NCBI GenBank assembly: GCA_020048895.1 | Contig: JAIFLV010000022.1 | Span: 1-53,122, forward strand | From: Rhodoferax sp. | Lineage (GTDB): Bacteria; Pseudomonadota; Gammaproteobacteria; Burkholderiales; Burkholderiaceae_C | Direction of reading: 5' to 3' | Length of the DNA: 53,122 nucleotides | Shown: positions 1 through 8,620 of the stretch, in pieces | Layout: every line of letters begins with the position of its first letter | How positions within the stretch are numbered: the first letter of the stretch is position 1 | The notes under the pieces: generated by a model | The model's database searches: none | Told to the model about the DNA's origin: nothing | The model's input: only the letters and a program-made list of their open reading frames with translations | Program-made: the position numbers and the translations under genes

Positions 1-87
1 AAGCTAAATCCGGCATCGATTTGTCGAGTGCTCTCAAAAATACTGGGCAGACGGGAAGAGATTAACCCTGGACTTCGACGGACGTAA

Positions 88-978
88 CAACAGGCCCAGT
101 CCAATGCGCGGGCACTTGTCGAGAAAGACAATGTATTCATTATTTTTGGGTCGATAGAAGGTGGTCCATCCACAGCGGTGATGGCTGTCGCGACCGAACT
201 CAAGGTGCCCTTTTTTGGGCCGATCGCCGGTGCGCCAACCCTGCGCCGACCATTTCAGCCCATGGTGTTCCCGGTGCGCGCCGAGCATCGCGACGAATTC
301 AAGGCGCTGATGGAATACAGCAAGCGCACCGGTGGAAGTCGCGTGGCATTCTTCCGGTCTGATTCAGAGAACGGCCTGCTGCATCTCGAAAACGTCAAAC
401 TCCTGTGCAAGGAGCTTGGCATGGAACTGGTTGCTGACTTACCCTACAAGTCCGACGTGACCGACGCCCAGCTGGACGCAATGGTGGACCGCCTTGCGGG
501 CACCACGCCGCATCTGGTTATTAACCATGGCGGCATTGACACCTACGAGAAACTTATCCGAAAAACCCGTGCCAAAGGGATGACGACCAATTTCAATGCG
601 GTGAACTCTGGCTCTGCCGAATTGGCCAAACATTTGGGTGTGCTCGCGCAGGGCATGGTCTTTTCTCAGGTGGTGCCGAGTCCCTGGGAGCGCAAGACAG
701 AAGTCACGCGCGAGTACCAGGAAGCATTGAAGCGCTACAAACCCGCGGCCGAATTTTCTTATGGGAGCCTGGAGGGGTATATCACCGCCAAAGCGTTGGT
801 CTCGTCACTTCGTCTTGCCGGACCAACTCCCACACGTACTTCCTTTGTGCAGGGCCTGTATAGCGCGGGAAGTCTGGACATTAACGGCTTGCGCGCCGTG
901 TATTCCAGCGGCTCGCATGCAGGCCTGTCGTTGGTGGACCTGGCAATCATCGCCAAGGACGGGAAGTTCCGTCATTAA
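88..978 (+). pseudogene. ABC transporter substrate-binding protein (Leu/Ile/Val-binding type), 5' part missing or frameshifted
   Basis: The protein would be a periplasmic ligand-binding component of a branched-chain amino-acid-type ABC importer (Peripla_BP_6 family). The reading frame is open from 88; the residues before the first ATG at 178 (ALVEKDNVFIIFGS, then PSTAV) are typical of the family, so 178 is not the real start. Further features are KVPFFGPIAG and a C-terminal half ending in a loop that closes the fold. The family is normally 370-400 residues with a signal peptide; here about 100 N-terminal residues are absent and a TAA stands in frame at 85-87. Another frame just upstream gives the family-like string RLTLDFDG, which suggests a frameshift, but this is weak. 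It may be a pseudogene or damaged sequence at the window edge. It converges with the CoA-transferase gene. Confidence 0.65.
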
Positions 979-996
979 ACCAAGCCCACCCAGCCT

Positions 997-2919
997 TCAT
1001 CGCGCTGCAGCAGTTGCCTCCTTGGGCGTCTCGTAAATGTGCGCCGCCAGGCCCCGGCTCTCCAGGGCTTCACCGAGTTTGAGTCGCATGAAGGCGCTGG
1101 TGGTGTAGCGTGACACGTCGGTGTAGTACTTGTCGCTGACTTCCTTGACCATGGCCGAGTAGTCGTCCACCACGGCTTCGTCGATCTGGAAGTTGTCGTA
1201 GTTGACCACCAGATTGATCTTCTTGCCAATGGGTTTGCACAGGTTTTCTGCAGCGTGCAGGATGTCTTCCACGTCCTTCTTGCTGTGCACGCGCAAGCCC
1301 TGGAAGTTGTAGTACGCCGTGCCTTTGGCGGGGTCGTACTGCATGCGGTCGACCAGGCTGATCGAGAGCAGCGTGTCATTGAGCTGCATGGCCTCAGGCA
1401 GGAAGATGCGCGCATCCATGGTCTGCGGGTTATTGATGATGGGCTTGAAGTCCATGTGCGCCAGAATGTCTTTTTCAATATCGATGCCCGGTGCCACCTC
1501 GGTCAATTCCAGGCCACCTGGTGAGAGTTTGAATACGCAGCGCTCGGTGACGTAGAGCACGTTTTGGCCGGTGCTCGAAGCGTAGGGGCCGCTGAAGGTG
1601 ACCTGCTCGATCTTCTTGACGAATTTGCGGGCACGGCCTTCTTGCAGGATCTTGACCTGACCGCCTTCCACTTTCACTTTCAAGCCGCCGGCAGTAAAGG
1701 TTCCCACAAAGACCACGGTGCGGCTGTTCTGCGTGATGTTGATAAAGCCACCTGCACCCGCAAGTTTGGGGCCAAAACGGCTCACGTTGATGCTGCCTGC
1801 CGCATCGCATTCGGCCAGTCCCAGGCACGCCAGGTCCAGACCACCGCCATCGTAGAAGTCGAACTGCTGGTTCATGTCGACGACCGCATCGGGGTTGGTG
1901 GCGGCACCGAAATTCACCCCCGAAGCCGGCATGCCGCCAATGATGCCTGGCTCGGCGGTCAGGGTCATGTATTTCAGGATCTTTTCTTCATTGGCCACCG
2001 CGGCCACGCCCTCGGGCATGCCAATGCCGAGGTTCACCACGGCGTTGGGCAACAGCTCAAACGCGGCACGGCGTGCAATCACCTTGCGCTCATCGAGCGG
2101 CATGGGTGCAATGGCATCCAGCGGAATCCGAACTTCGGCAGAGAACGCGGGGTTGTAAGCGCTATTGAGGTTCTGCGGATGGTTCTCGGCTTGCGCCACC
2201 ACCACGCAGTCGACCAGAATGCCGGGAACCTTCACGCGCCGGGGGTTGAGTGAGCCGCGCTCGGCAATACGCTCCACCTGCGCAATGACAAAGCCACCAC
2301 TGTTCTTGGTGGCAGTGGCGATGGCCAGCATGTCCTGCGTGAGGGTTTCACGTTCCATGGTGATGTTGCCTTCGGCGTCGGCACTGGTGCCGCGGATGAA
2401 TGCCACCGAGATGGGTATGGCCTTGTAGTAGAGCAGTTCCGTGCCGCCCAGGGTGATGACGCTGACCATGTCCTCGGTGGTCTTGGTGCCAATCTTGCCG
2501 CCTTCCAGACGCGGATCTACAAAGGTGCCCAAACCCACCTTGGACGCAGTTCCCGGCAACCCGCAGGCGATGTCGCGGAACAAGTGCGAGATGACCCCCA
2601 ACGGCAGGTTGTAGCCCTCGATCTTGCTCTCCAGTGCCAGTTTGCCGATTTGCGGTACCAGCCCATAGTGACCACCGATCACGCGCTTGAGCATGCCCTC
2701 ATGGCCCAGGTGGTTGGCACCACCGGTGCCGCCATCACCAGGCCCCCCGCCGAACAGGAGTGTCAGATCACGTGGGTGGCCGGTTTCCAGAAAGCGCTTC
2801 TCAAGGGCCAGGATCAACTCGACGGGTACACCGTTGGAGCCAAAGCCCGCACAGCACAGGGTGTCACCGTCGCGCACGATAGCGATGGCCTCAGCGGCGG
2901 ATACAACTTTCTTTCTCAT
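997..2919 (-). CDS. Acyl-CoA:acetate/3-ketoacid CoA-transferase, YdiF-like, with C-terminal extension
   Basis: This 640-residue enzyme would move coenzyme A between short acyl-CoA and a free acid such as acetate or a 3-keto acid in the cytoplasm. Two CoA_trans domains are fused. The first begins at the N-terminus (VRDGDTLCCAGFGSNG, then a Gly-rich loop near residues 56-68). The second holds NLGIGMPEGV near 296-304 and the probable catalytic glutamate at about 323 in TAEPGIIGG, which forms the covalent CoA thioester in this family. YdiF proteins are about 530 residues; residues beyond about 515 are an extra domain that I do not recognise. The gene stands alone on the minus strand, so the physiological substrate cannot be read from its neighbours. 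Confidence 0.85.
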   Translation of the reverse strand: MRKKVVSAAEAIAIVRDGDTLCCAGFGSNGVPVELILALEKRFLETGHPRDLTLLFGGGPGDGGTGGANHLGHEGMLKRVIGGHYGLVPQIGKLALESKIEGYNLPLGVISHLFRDIACGLPGTASKVGLGTFVDPRLEGGKIGTKTTEDMVSVITLGGTELLYYKAIPISVAFIRGTSADAEGNITMERETLTQDMLAIATATKNSGGFVIAQVERIAERGSLNPRRVKVPGILVDCVVVAQAENHPQNLNSAYNPAFSAEVRIPLDAIAPMPLDERKVIARRAAFELLPNAVVNLGIGMPEGVAAVANEEKILKYMTLTAEPGIIGGMPASGVNFGAATNPDAVVDMNQQFDFYDGGGLDLACLGLAECDAAGSINVSRFGPKLAGAGGFINITQNSRTVVFVGTFTAGGLKVKVEGGQVKILQEGRARKFVKKIEQVTFSGPYASSTGQNVLYVTERCVFKLSPGGLELTEVAPGIDIEKDILAHMDFKPIINNPQTMDARIFLPEAMQLNDTLLSISLVDRMQYDPAKGTAYYNFQGLRVHSKKDVEDILHAAENLCKPIGKKINLVVNYDNFQIDEAVVDDYSAMVKEVSDKYYTDVSRYTTSAFMRLKLGEALESRGLAAHIYETPKEATAAAR

Positions 2920-2948
2920 ACAACAGCCTTTCTTGCTAAGTCAAAAAA

Positions 2949-3473
2949 TCAATACTGGCCTTCGGTCAGGGTGTCGAGCTGGAACAGGCCACTGCTGTGC
3001 CACAGCCAGACGTCGGTGTAAGTCACCCGCCCGAGCTTGACCGGCGCGGGGTAGGGCGCTGCCTTGTGCAACGCGCGTTCAATCTCGGCCACGACTTCGG
3101 GGGCTTGCGTGGGTCTGCGTGTCCAGCGGATTGCGGTGACCGCGCCACGCGCATTGATTTCGACCTCCACCACACCGATGGCGTACAGCAGGGGCGGCAT
3201 CTTTCCCTTGTAGATGCGGTCGGCATAGTGTGTGTAGAGGTGCGCTGCCGCATCGCGCCGGTAGTCGCGGGCGTTGCGGGCCTGAGATGCCTTCACAGCA
3301 GGTGCGCCCGGCTTGGCTGGGGCAGATTCTGCTTGCGGGACATCCTTCACCGGAGCTTGGGGTTCAGGCAGTGGGGATGGTGGCGGTTTTGCCACACACC
3401 CTGCCACGATCGCGGCTATGCTGGCCCACAGGCTGGCGATGGTGGCTGTGGTTCGTTGCGGCTTGGGTGTCAT
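2949..3473 (-). CDS. TonB C-terminal-like lipoprotein
   Basis: A probable lipoprotein of 174 residues from the internal ATG at 3473 (an ATG nine codons upstream exists, but the shorter start puts the signal peptide at the N-terminus). The leader MTPKPQ..., a hydrophobic stretch and the lipobox IVAGC support lipidation. A proline-rich spacer (PPPSPLPEPQAP) follows. The last 100 residues resemble a TonB C-terminal domain (VVEVEINARGAVTAIRW, then a helix and final strand), the part that contacts TonB boxes in classic TonB. The lipid anchor in place of a membrane helix argues against energy transduction as in TonB itself; TonB-like fold proteins of unknown role are common. It lies 29 bases beyond the CoA-transferase start, on the same strand. 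Confidence 0.65.
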   Translation of the reverse strand: MTPKPQRTTATIASLWASIAAIVAGCVAKPPPSPLPEPQAPVKDVPQAESAPAKPGAPAVKASQARNARDYRRDAAAHLYTHYADRIYKGKMPPLLYAIGVVEVEINARGAVTAIRWTRRPTQAPEVVAEIERALHKAAPYPAPVKLGRVTYTDVWLWHSSGLFQLDTLTEGQY

Positions 3474-3565
3474 GGAGTGCCTGAGAATCGCAAAGCACAA
3501 GCATACTGTGCCCTAAATTGCTTGAGACAGGGCTGGAAATAGGTGAATCTTGATGGGGATCAAAA

Positions 3566-4372
3566 GTGCAACAGGATGCTGAGTTTCTGACCCAACTTGC
3601 CCGCGCTCCGGCGGTGCTGGTTCATGTAGCAGCCACGCGAGGCTCGGTGCCCAGGGAAGAAGGTGCATGGATGGCCGTGTTTGCAGACCGCATCATTGGC
3701 ACAGTGGGTGGCGGACATCTCGAGTGGCAAGCCATTGCCCAGGCACGCGAGCGTCTCCATGAAGGGCAGCGTGATGTGGATCTGGTGCGGTTTGCCCTAG
3801 GCCCCACTTTGGGACAGTGCTGCGGAGGTGAGGTGCAATTGCAGTTCCAGAATGTCGCTGCATCCGACGGTACCTGGCTGCGTGAGCAAATCACACCTAT
3901 TGGTGTGCCAGTGGCCATATTCGGTGGCGGCCACGTGGGGCATGCCTTGGTGCACGTGCTGGCTCGCCTGCCTATGGAAATCAGCTGGATTGACAGCCGT
4001 GATGCGATATTCCCCCCGGGCTTGCCGATGGGTGTTGCCTGTGAACATTCGGCACCGGTGCAAGGGGCTGTGGCGGGGCTGAAGGCCGGCACCCTGGTGC
4101 TGATCATGAGTTTCAGCCACGCGGAAGACCTGGAAGTGGTGTCGGCCTGCCTGCATCGTCAACGTGCGCGGGGTGATCTGCCGTACGTTGGCCTGATTGG
4201 CAGCAAGACCAAGTGGGCAGCTTTTCGCAGCAGGCTGGCGCAGCGTGGCTTTTCTGATGCCGAACTTGCACACATTACCTGCCCCATCGGTGTCGCGGGC
4301 ATCGCAGACAAGCGCCCCGAAGTGATCGCCGTGGCAGTGGCGGCACAATTGTTGCAAGTAGGCTGCGCTTAG
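3566..4372 (+). CDS. xdhC: Xanthine dehydrogenase accessory protein XdhC
   Basis: XdhC binds the molybdenum cofactor, helps its sulfuration and inserts it into xanthine dehydrogenase (xdhA/xdhB lie at 43.4-47.4 kb). The 268-residue protein has the N-terminal XdhC/CoxI domain with GSVPREEGAWMAV and IGTVGGGHLEWQA, the cysteine pair GQCCGGEV near residue 80, and a C-terminal Rossmann domain (VAIFGGGHVGHALV, near 115-130, and YVGLIGSKTKWA). The start is GTG, preceded by GGGGA eight bases upstream; an ATG at 3553 is out of frame. It is followed 42 bases later by puuD on the same strand, consistent with a purine-to-urate operon. Confidence 0.93.
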   Translation: MQQDAEFLTQLARAPAVLVHVAATRGSVPREEGAWMAVFADRIIGTVGGGHLEWQAIAQARERLHEGQRDVDLVRFALGPTLGQCCGGEVQLQFQNVAASDGTWLREQITPIGVPVAIFGGGHVGHALVHVLARLPMEISWIDSRDAIFPPGLPMGVACEHSAPVQGAVAGLKAGTLVLIMSFSHAEDLEVVSACLHRQRARGDLPYVGLIGSKTKWAAFRSRLAQRGFSDAELAHITCPIGVAGIADKRPEVIAVAVAAQLLQVGCA

Positions 4373-4414
4373 GCACCGACCGAATCCTTTTTTGCACCAC
4401 GGAGTAGCAAGCAC

Positions 4415-5650
4415 ATGGAAAGTTACCTGCTGGACTGGGCCAATCTCCTGCTGCGCTGGACGCACGTGATCACGGCGATCGCCTGGATTGGTTCCTCGTT
4501 CTACTTTGTTTTTCTCGACAGCAGTCTGACCCCGCCGGTCGATGAAGATTTGAAACGCCAGGGCGTCAGCGGCGAACTGTGGGCAGTGCACGGGGGTGGC
4601 TTCTACCACCCGGTCAAGTTCCTGGTCTCTCCGCCGAAGCTGCCCGAACACCTGCACTGGTTTTACTGGGAGAGCTACAGCACGTGGCTCACCGGGTTTG
4701 CGTTGTTCACCGTGTCGTACCTCTGGAGCGCGGGAACCTACCTGATCGACAAATCGGTGATGGACTGGTCACCTGGCGCAGCCATAGGCGCAGCGCTGGG
4801 TTTTCTGGTGGTGTTTTGGCTGGCCTACGATGCGATTTGCCGCACCCTGGGCCAGCGCAAGAATGGCGATGCGCTGGTAGGCGCCTGCGTGGCCCTGCTG
4901 GTGTGCCTGGCCTCGTGGCTGGCCTGCCACTGGTTTGCCGGGAGAGCCGCGTTCTTGCTGGTCGGCGCGATGATGGCGACATCCATGAGCGCCAATGTCT
5001 TTTTCTGGATCATCCCCGGGCAGCGCACTGTGGTGGCCGACCTCAAGGCTGGCCGACCGGTCGACCCGATTCACGGCAAACGGGGCAAGCAGCGCAGTGT
5101 GCACAACACCTATTTCACCCTGCCGGTGGTGTTTGCCATGCTGAGTAACCACTACAGCTTTACCTACACCCACCCGCACAACTGGCTGGTGCTGATCGCG
5201 ATGATGTTTGCCGGTGCTGCGATTCGCCAGTTCTTTGTGCTGCGCCATGGTTTCAAACTGGGGCGCAACCGGCACCCTTGGTCGTATGCTGTGGCGGGTG
5301 TGGCGGTTTTGCTTGGTACTTTCGTGTGGTTGTTGCCACAGGACACTACGGGTTCTGGCGCTATGAAATCAGGAGCTGGTGGCGCACAGCCTACGGCCGT
5401 TGAAGGCGCTATTGGCTTTAAGACCGTGCAAGCGGTTCTGGAACAACGGTGCTATCTGTGCCATGGAGCCACTGTGCAGATGAAGAATGTGCGTCTGGAT
5501 TCGCCCGAAGGCGTGAAGCTGCACGCCAACAACCTCTACCAGCAAGTGGTGGTGACGAAAATCATGCCCATGAACAATGCCACCCACATCACCGAGGCTG
5601 AGCGCACGCTCATCGCCAAGTGGTTTACCGACGGGGCGCGGGTCGATTAG
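4415..5650 (+). CDS. puuD: Urate oxidase PuuD: membrane domain plus C-terminal cytochrome c
   Basis: PuuD oxidises urate to 5-hydroxyisourate in the cytoplasmic membrane and passes electrons through its own cytochrome c rather than to oxygen directly. The N-terminal 300 residues form the urate-oxidase membrane domain with about eight hydrophobic helices and conserved histidines (RWTHVITAIAWIG, HGGGFYHPVKF, FFWIIPGQR). The C-terminal part has the haem c motif CYLCH near residue 349 and a candidate sixth ligand Met in KIMPMNN. A GGAG ribosome site precedes the ATG. The linker between the domains, about residues 315-336, is encoded by a copy of a dispersed palindromic repeat (5360-5421), so part of this protein is repeat-derived. 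Confidence 0.92.
   Translation: MESYLLDWANLLLRWTHVITAIAWIGSSFYFVFLDSSLTPPVDEDLKRQGVSGELWAVHGGGFYHPVKFLVSPPKLPEHLHWFYWESYSTWLTGFALFTVSYLWSAGTYLIDKSVMDWSPGAAIGAALGFLVVFWLAYDAICRTLGQRKNGDALVGACVALLVCLASWLACHWFAGRAAFLLVGAMMATSMSANVFFWIIPGQRTVVADLKAGRPVDPIHGKRGKQRSVHNTYFTLPVVFAMLSNHYSFTYTHPHNWLVLIAMMFAGAAIRQFFVLRHGFKLGRNRHPWSYAVAGVAVLLGTFVWLLPQDTTGSGAMKSGAGGAQPTAVEGAIGFKTVQAVLEQRCYLCHGATVQMKNVRLDSPEGVKLHANNLYQQVVVTKIMPMNNATHITEAERTLIAKWFTDGARVD
5360..5421 (+). repeat. Dispersed palindromic repeat, copy A (inside puuD)
   Basis: It starts GCTATGAAATCAGGAGCTGG, continues with GGCGCA, and ends AGGCGCTATTGGCTTTAA. It matches five other copies in this window over about 60 bases (6982-7038, 13308-13370, 32985-33041, 44431-44487, 46691-46748). 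It is read in frame in the PuuD linker. From memory the pattern resembles a repeat abundant in Comamonadaceae genomes. Confidence 0.7.
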
Positions 5651-5669
5651 CGATCAGGATGTTCGGTGG

Positions 5670-6236
5670 TCAGGCGAAAAGGTTGAATTTGGCGGCAAGT
5701 TTTTGTATGCCAAAGAAGTTGCCTTGCGGTGCGTGCGTAGCAGGCGGTTCGGCACCGTCGGCTCCCTTGGCGTCCAGCTTGGCGCGTTGTGCCTGATCGG
5801 CAAACTCGCGCATGGCCGAGACGGCAAACGATACAAAGTCTGGCTCATGCGCGCTAAAGGCCGTCTTGGGTTTGGCCACCATGACGCCATCGCTTCCCAC
5901 CGTGAGCGTGGTCATCACACCGGCATTGCGCTCCAGCGCGGCCTGGTGCGCGCGCGCCATGGCGTCGGTATCGTCGCTTGAATCTACCGGCGGTTTGCGT
6001 GCGTTTGAGTAGACCGGCGGGGTGGTATCGCCACTCTTGATAGGTCCAGCGCCCGGCGCGGCAATCTTGAGCACCACGCTGCCGGCTGGTACCTGCTCAG
6101 TGATGAGCACGGGCTCCACACCCGGGCGTGCTCGGTTGGCTGTTGCAGCATCCGCGGGCGCTTTTGACTCCTTGTCCATCGACGGCAATGCCGTGTCGAC
6201 CGGAAAGGACAGATGTTTGAGATGGTTGACTTGCAT
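5670..6236 (-). CDS. Hypothetical protein
   Basis: A 188-residue protein I do not recognise. It has no signal peptide or membrane segment. The first two thirds are rich in Ala, Pro, Asp and Thr and look flexible; the segment near residues 90-135 (DAMARAHQAALERNAGVMTTLTVGSDGVMVAKP, with FVSFAVSAMREF following) could form helices. The end is FFGIQKLAAKFNLFA. It converges with puuD, leaving 19 bases between the stops, and no clear hairpin terminator is visible between them. A moderate ribosome site (AAGTGCC preceded by GGGGAA) lies before the ATG. The function is unknown. Confidence 0.6.
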   Translation of the reverse strand: MQVNHLKHLSFPVDTALPSMDKESKAPADAATANRARPGVEPVLITEQVPAGSVVLKIAAPGAGPIKSGDTTPPVYSNARKPPVDSSDDTDAMARAHQAALERNAGVMTTLTVGSDGVMVAKPKTAFSAHEPDFVSFAVSAMREFADQAQRAKLDAKGADGAEPPATHAPQGNFFGIQKLAAKFNLFA

Positions 6237-6350
6237 GGCACTTCCCCTTTGTACGGGTTACGCGCCAAGTATGGCGATGCCTCAGAAACGCTATGGCGAA
6301 AAATAAAGCGGAATAAACCGGGTATTTCCGGATGCTGGAGCGCGAAGAGG

Positions 6351-6977
6351 TTAGCGCTGGGAGGTCGCCAGTCGCGCCGCCAGACCCACAAACACCACGC
6401 TGGCGGTTCGGTTCAGCCAGCGTTGCGCGCGCAGCGAGCGCTGCAGCGCTGCGCCAAAACTGGCAGCAAACCAGGCGATGCTGGAAAACGTAAACAACGC
6501 TGCCAGACCGAAGATGGCACCGAGGTAAAAGATCTGCACGGCCAGGTTGCCCCGCGCCGGGTCGGCAAACTGTGGCAAAAATGCCAGAAAAAAGATGGCC
6601 ACCTTGGGGTTGGTGACATTCATCACCACGCCACGGGCGTAGGTCTTGCCGGCGCTCAAGGCGGCTGAACTGCCATCACCCTGCATGCCCACCGGCGCAT
6701 TCCAGGCGCCCCAGGCCAGCCAGACCAGATACGCCGCGCCGCATAGCTTGAGCACGGTGAACGCGGTGGCCGAAGCCGCCAGCAGCGCCGCCAGCCCCAG
6801 TGCTACTGCAGCCGTGTGAAAAAGCAGACCGCTGCACAGCCCCAGCACCACCAGCATGCCAGCGCGCCTGCCATGCTGCGCAGAATGGAGCAAGACAAAC
6901 ACGTTGTCCGGACCAGGTGCCAGTGCCAACAGCACCGAGGCGGCAAAAAAGGTGAGGGTGGTGTCCAGCGTAGGCAT
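6351..6977 (-). CDS. LysE/RhtB-family amino-acid exporter
   Basis: A six-helix inner-membrane exporter of the LysE/RhtB family (208 residues, normal length), which usually expels amino acids such as lysine, threonine or homoserine lactone. The family hallmark ALAPGPDNVFVLLHSAQHGRRAG lies near residues 19-41, and GVVMNVTNPKVAIFFLAFLPQF in the second half matches the conserved NPK loop. Hydrophobic helices are evenly spaced. The substrate cannot be told from sequence. It is on the minus strand downstream of the 8-oxoguanine deaminase, with 54 bases between; most of that gap is a dispersed repeat (copy D). Confidence 0.85.
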   Translation of the reverse strand: MPTLDTTLTFFAASVLLALAPGPDNVFVLLHSAQHGRRAGMLVVLGLCSGLLFHTAAVALGLAALLAASATAFTVLKLCGAAYLVWLAWGAWNAPVGMQGDGSSAALSAGKTYARGVVMNVTNPKVAIFFLAFLPQFADPARGNLAVQIFYLGAIFGLAALFTFSSIAWFAASFGAALQRSLRAQRWLNRTASVVFVGLAARLATSQR

Positions 6978-6981
6978 GTTT

Positions 6982-7038
6982 GCATTTTATGCCGCTAACG
7001 CCCGACCGGTGTGCGTGAGCAGCTCTCGTTTTTATAGC
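6982..7038 (-). repeat. Dispersed palindromic repeat, copy D
   Basis: Reading on the minus strand it begins GCTATAAAAACGAGAGCTGC, then TCACGCACACC, and ends GCGGCATAAAAT. It supplies the TAA stop codon of the 8-oxoguanine deaminase gene and fills the gap to the LysE gene. It matches the other five copies. Confidence 0.65.
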
Positions 7039-8468
7039 GTTTTTTGGACCAGCTCCAGTGCCAGCGCATTGTGTCGTTCCACCAGTGGCATCAATTCGAC
7101 GGTGGTCAACTGCCCTTCTCGCACCAGCACCCGGCCGTTGACGATGGTGTAGTCCGCCTGCGGGCTGGCGCACAGCAGCAGGCTGCCTACCGGGTCGTGC
7201 ACCGTGCCGCCAGCGAAGCCCAGGGTGTCGAGGTTAAACAACGCCAGGTCGGCGCACATGCCTACGGCCAGGTGACCGATGTCGCTGCGCCCGAGTACCT
7301 GTGCACCGCCGCGTGTGGCCAGTGCCAAGGCATCCCGGGCAGTCATTTCCGACGGACCGAGATCGCAACCAAAGAAGGTCTTGCCTGCGCGAACCTCGGG
7401 CGCTAGCATGGAGCGACCCACCCGGGCCAGTAGCAGAGCCTGGCGCGCTTCGTTCACCATATGTGCGCCGTCGTTGCTGGCGCTGCCGTCCACGCCCAGT
7501 CCGACTGGTACGCCTGCATTGAGCATGCGCCGAATGGGTGCGATGCCACTGGCCAGGCGCATATTGCTGCATGGGCAATGCGCCACGCCGGTGCGTGTGG
7601 CTGCAAACAGGTTGATGCCTTCCTCGTCGAGCTTCACGCAGTGGGCGTGCCACACGTCGTGCCCGAGCCAGCCCAGGTCTTGCGCGTATTGCGTGGGGGT
7701 GCAACCAAACATCGCCTGGGAGTAGGCCAGGTCGTGGTCGTTCTCCGCCAGATGGGTGTGCAGGCGGACCCCGAGCGAGCGCGCCAATGCGGCCGATTCA
7801 CGCATCAGGCTTTGGCTCACACTGAACGGGCTGCAAGGTGCTACCGCGATCTGCAGCATGCTGCCGTGGCCTGCGTCGTGGTGCTGTTCAATCAGACGTT
7901 GGGTGTCTTGCAGGATGAACGCTTCTTCTTCCACCACGTTGTCGGGAGGTAGACCCCCCTGGCTTGCGCCGACGCTCATGCTGCCGCGGGTTGCTGTAAA
8001 GCGCATGCCGATCGCTTGCGCAGCTTCGATGCTGTCGTCGAGTCGCACACCATTGGGGTAGAGGTACAAATGGTCGCTGCTCGTGGTACAGCCGCTCATC
8101 AGCAACTCCGCCATCGCCACTTGTGTGCTGACCTGCACCATCTCCGGTGTGAGACCTGCCCAGATCGGGTAAAGACCGCGCAACCAGGAGAACAGTTCAG
8201 CGTTTTGTACGGCGGGAATGGCGCGCGTAAGGCTCTGGAACATGTGGTGGTGGGTGTTCACCAAACCCGGTGTGACCAGATGGCGGCTGGCTTCTATCAC
8301 CTCCTGCGCCTGCATGGCCTGTGGGCTCAGACCGCCAAAAGGCCCGATATAGGCAATGCGGTTGTCCTGCACAAAGATGCAGGCATCGTGGAGTACCTCT
8401 CCCTGCGCGGGATCGGCGTGGTTCATGGTGGCAATGCAGCGGGCATTGCGGATCAGTAGGCTGCTCAT
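7032..8468 (-). CDS. 8-oxoguanine deaminase (amidohydrolase family)
   Basis: A zinc amidohydrolase of 478 residues that probably deaminates 8-oxoguanine to urate, feeding PuuD nearby; the close relatives are guanine, chlorohydrolase and S-adenosylhomocysteine deaminases. The metal site residues are visible: HHH near 73-75 (VNTHHHMFQSLTRA), HTHLAEN near 238, HCVKLDEEG, and the Asp of GLGVDGSASND. The motif AELFSWLRGLYPIWAGL is typical of this group. The ATG at 8468 (MSSLLIRNARC) is chosen over an upstream in-frame ATG at 8543 because family members begin there. It is divergent from a Crp/Fnr regulator with an FNR-type box between. Confidence 0.85.
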   Translation of the reverse strand: MSSLLIRNARCIATMNHADPAQGEVLHDACIFVQDNRIAYIGPFGGLSPQAMQAQEVIEASRHLVTPGLVNTHHHMFQSLTRAIPAVQNAELFSWLRGLYPIWAGLTPEMVQVSTQVAMAELLMSGCTTSSDHLYLYPNGVRLDDSIEAAQAIGMRFTATRGSMSVGASQGGLPPDNVVEEEAFILQDTQRLIEQHHDAGHGSMLQIAVAPCSPFSVSQSLMRESAALARSLGVRLHTHLAENDHDLAYSQAMFGCTPTQYAQDLGWLGHDVWHAHCVKLDEEGINLFAATRTGVAHCPCSNMRLASGIAPIRRMLNAGVPVGLGVDGSASNDGAHMVNEARQALLLARVGRSMLAPEVRAGKTFFGCDLGPSEMTARDALALATRGGAQVLGRSDIGHLAVGMCADLALFNLDTLGFAGGTVHDPVGSLLLCASPQADYTIVNGRVLVREGQLTTVELMPLVERHNALALELVQKTL

Positions 8469-8580
8469 ACATATACGGAGTGAATTTGCAGCCCAAACTG
8501 TACGCGAGCGTGAGGCCATGGCTGGTTTGTGGGGTGGCTGCACACTGTGGGGTGGTACTTTCGTCTGCGCTTAACAAAGT

Positions 8581-8594
8581 TTGATCTTGCTCAA
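8581..8594 (+). promoter_or_regulatory. FNR/DNR-type binding site
   Basis: TTGATCTTGCTCAA matches the FNR consensus TTGAT-N4-ATCAA at nine of ten positions. It lies in the divergent gap between the 8-oxoguanine deaminase and the Crp/Fnr-family regulator, 35 bases before the ATG at 8630. The regulator's recognition helix (ETLSR) is of the type that reads this site, so autoregulation or control of the divergent gene is likely. Confidence 0.6.
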
Positions 8595-8620
8595 GGTATA
8601 CCCCTCCCGAGCGCGGCACA

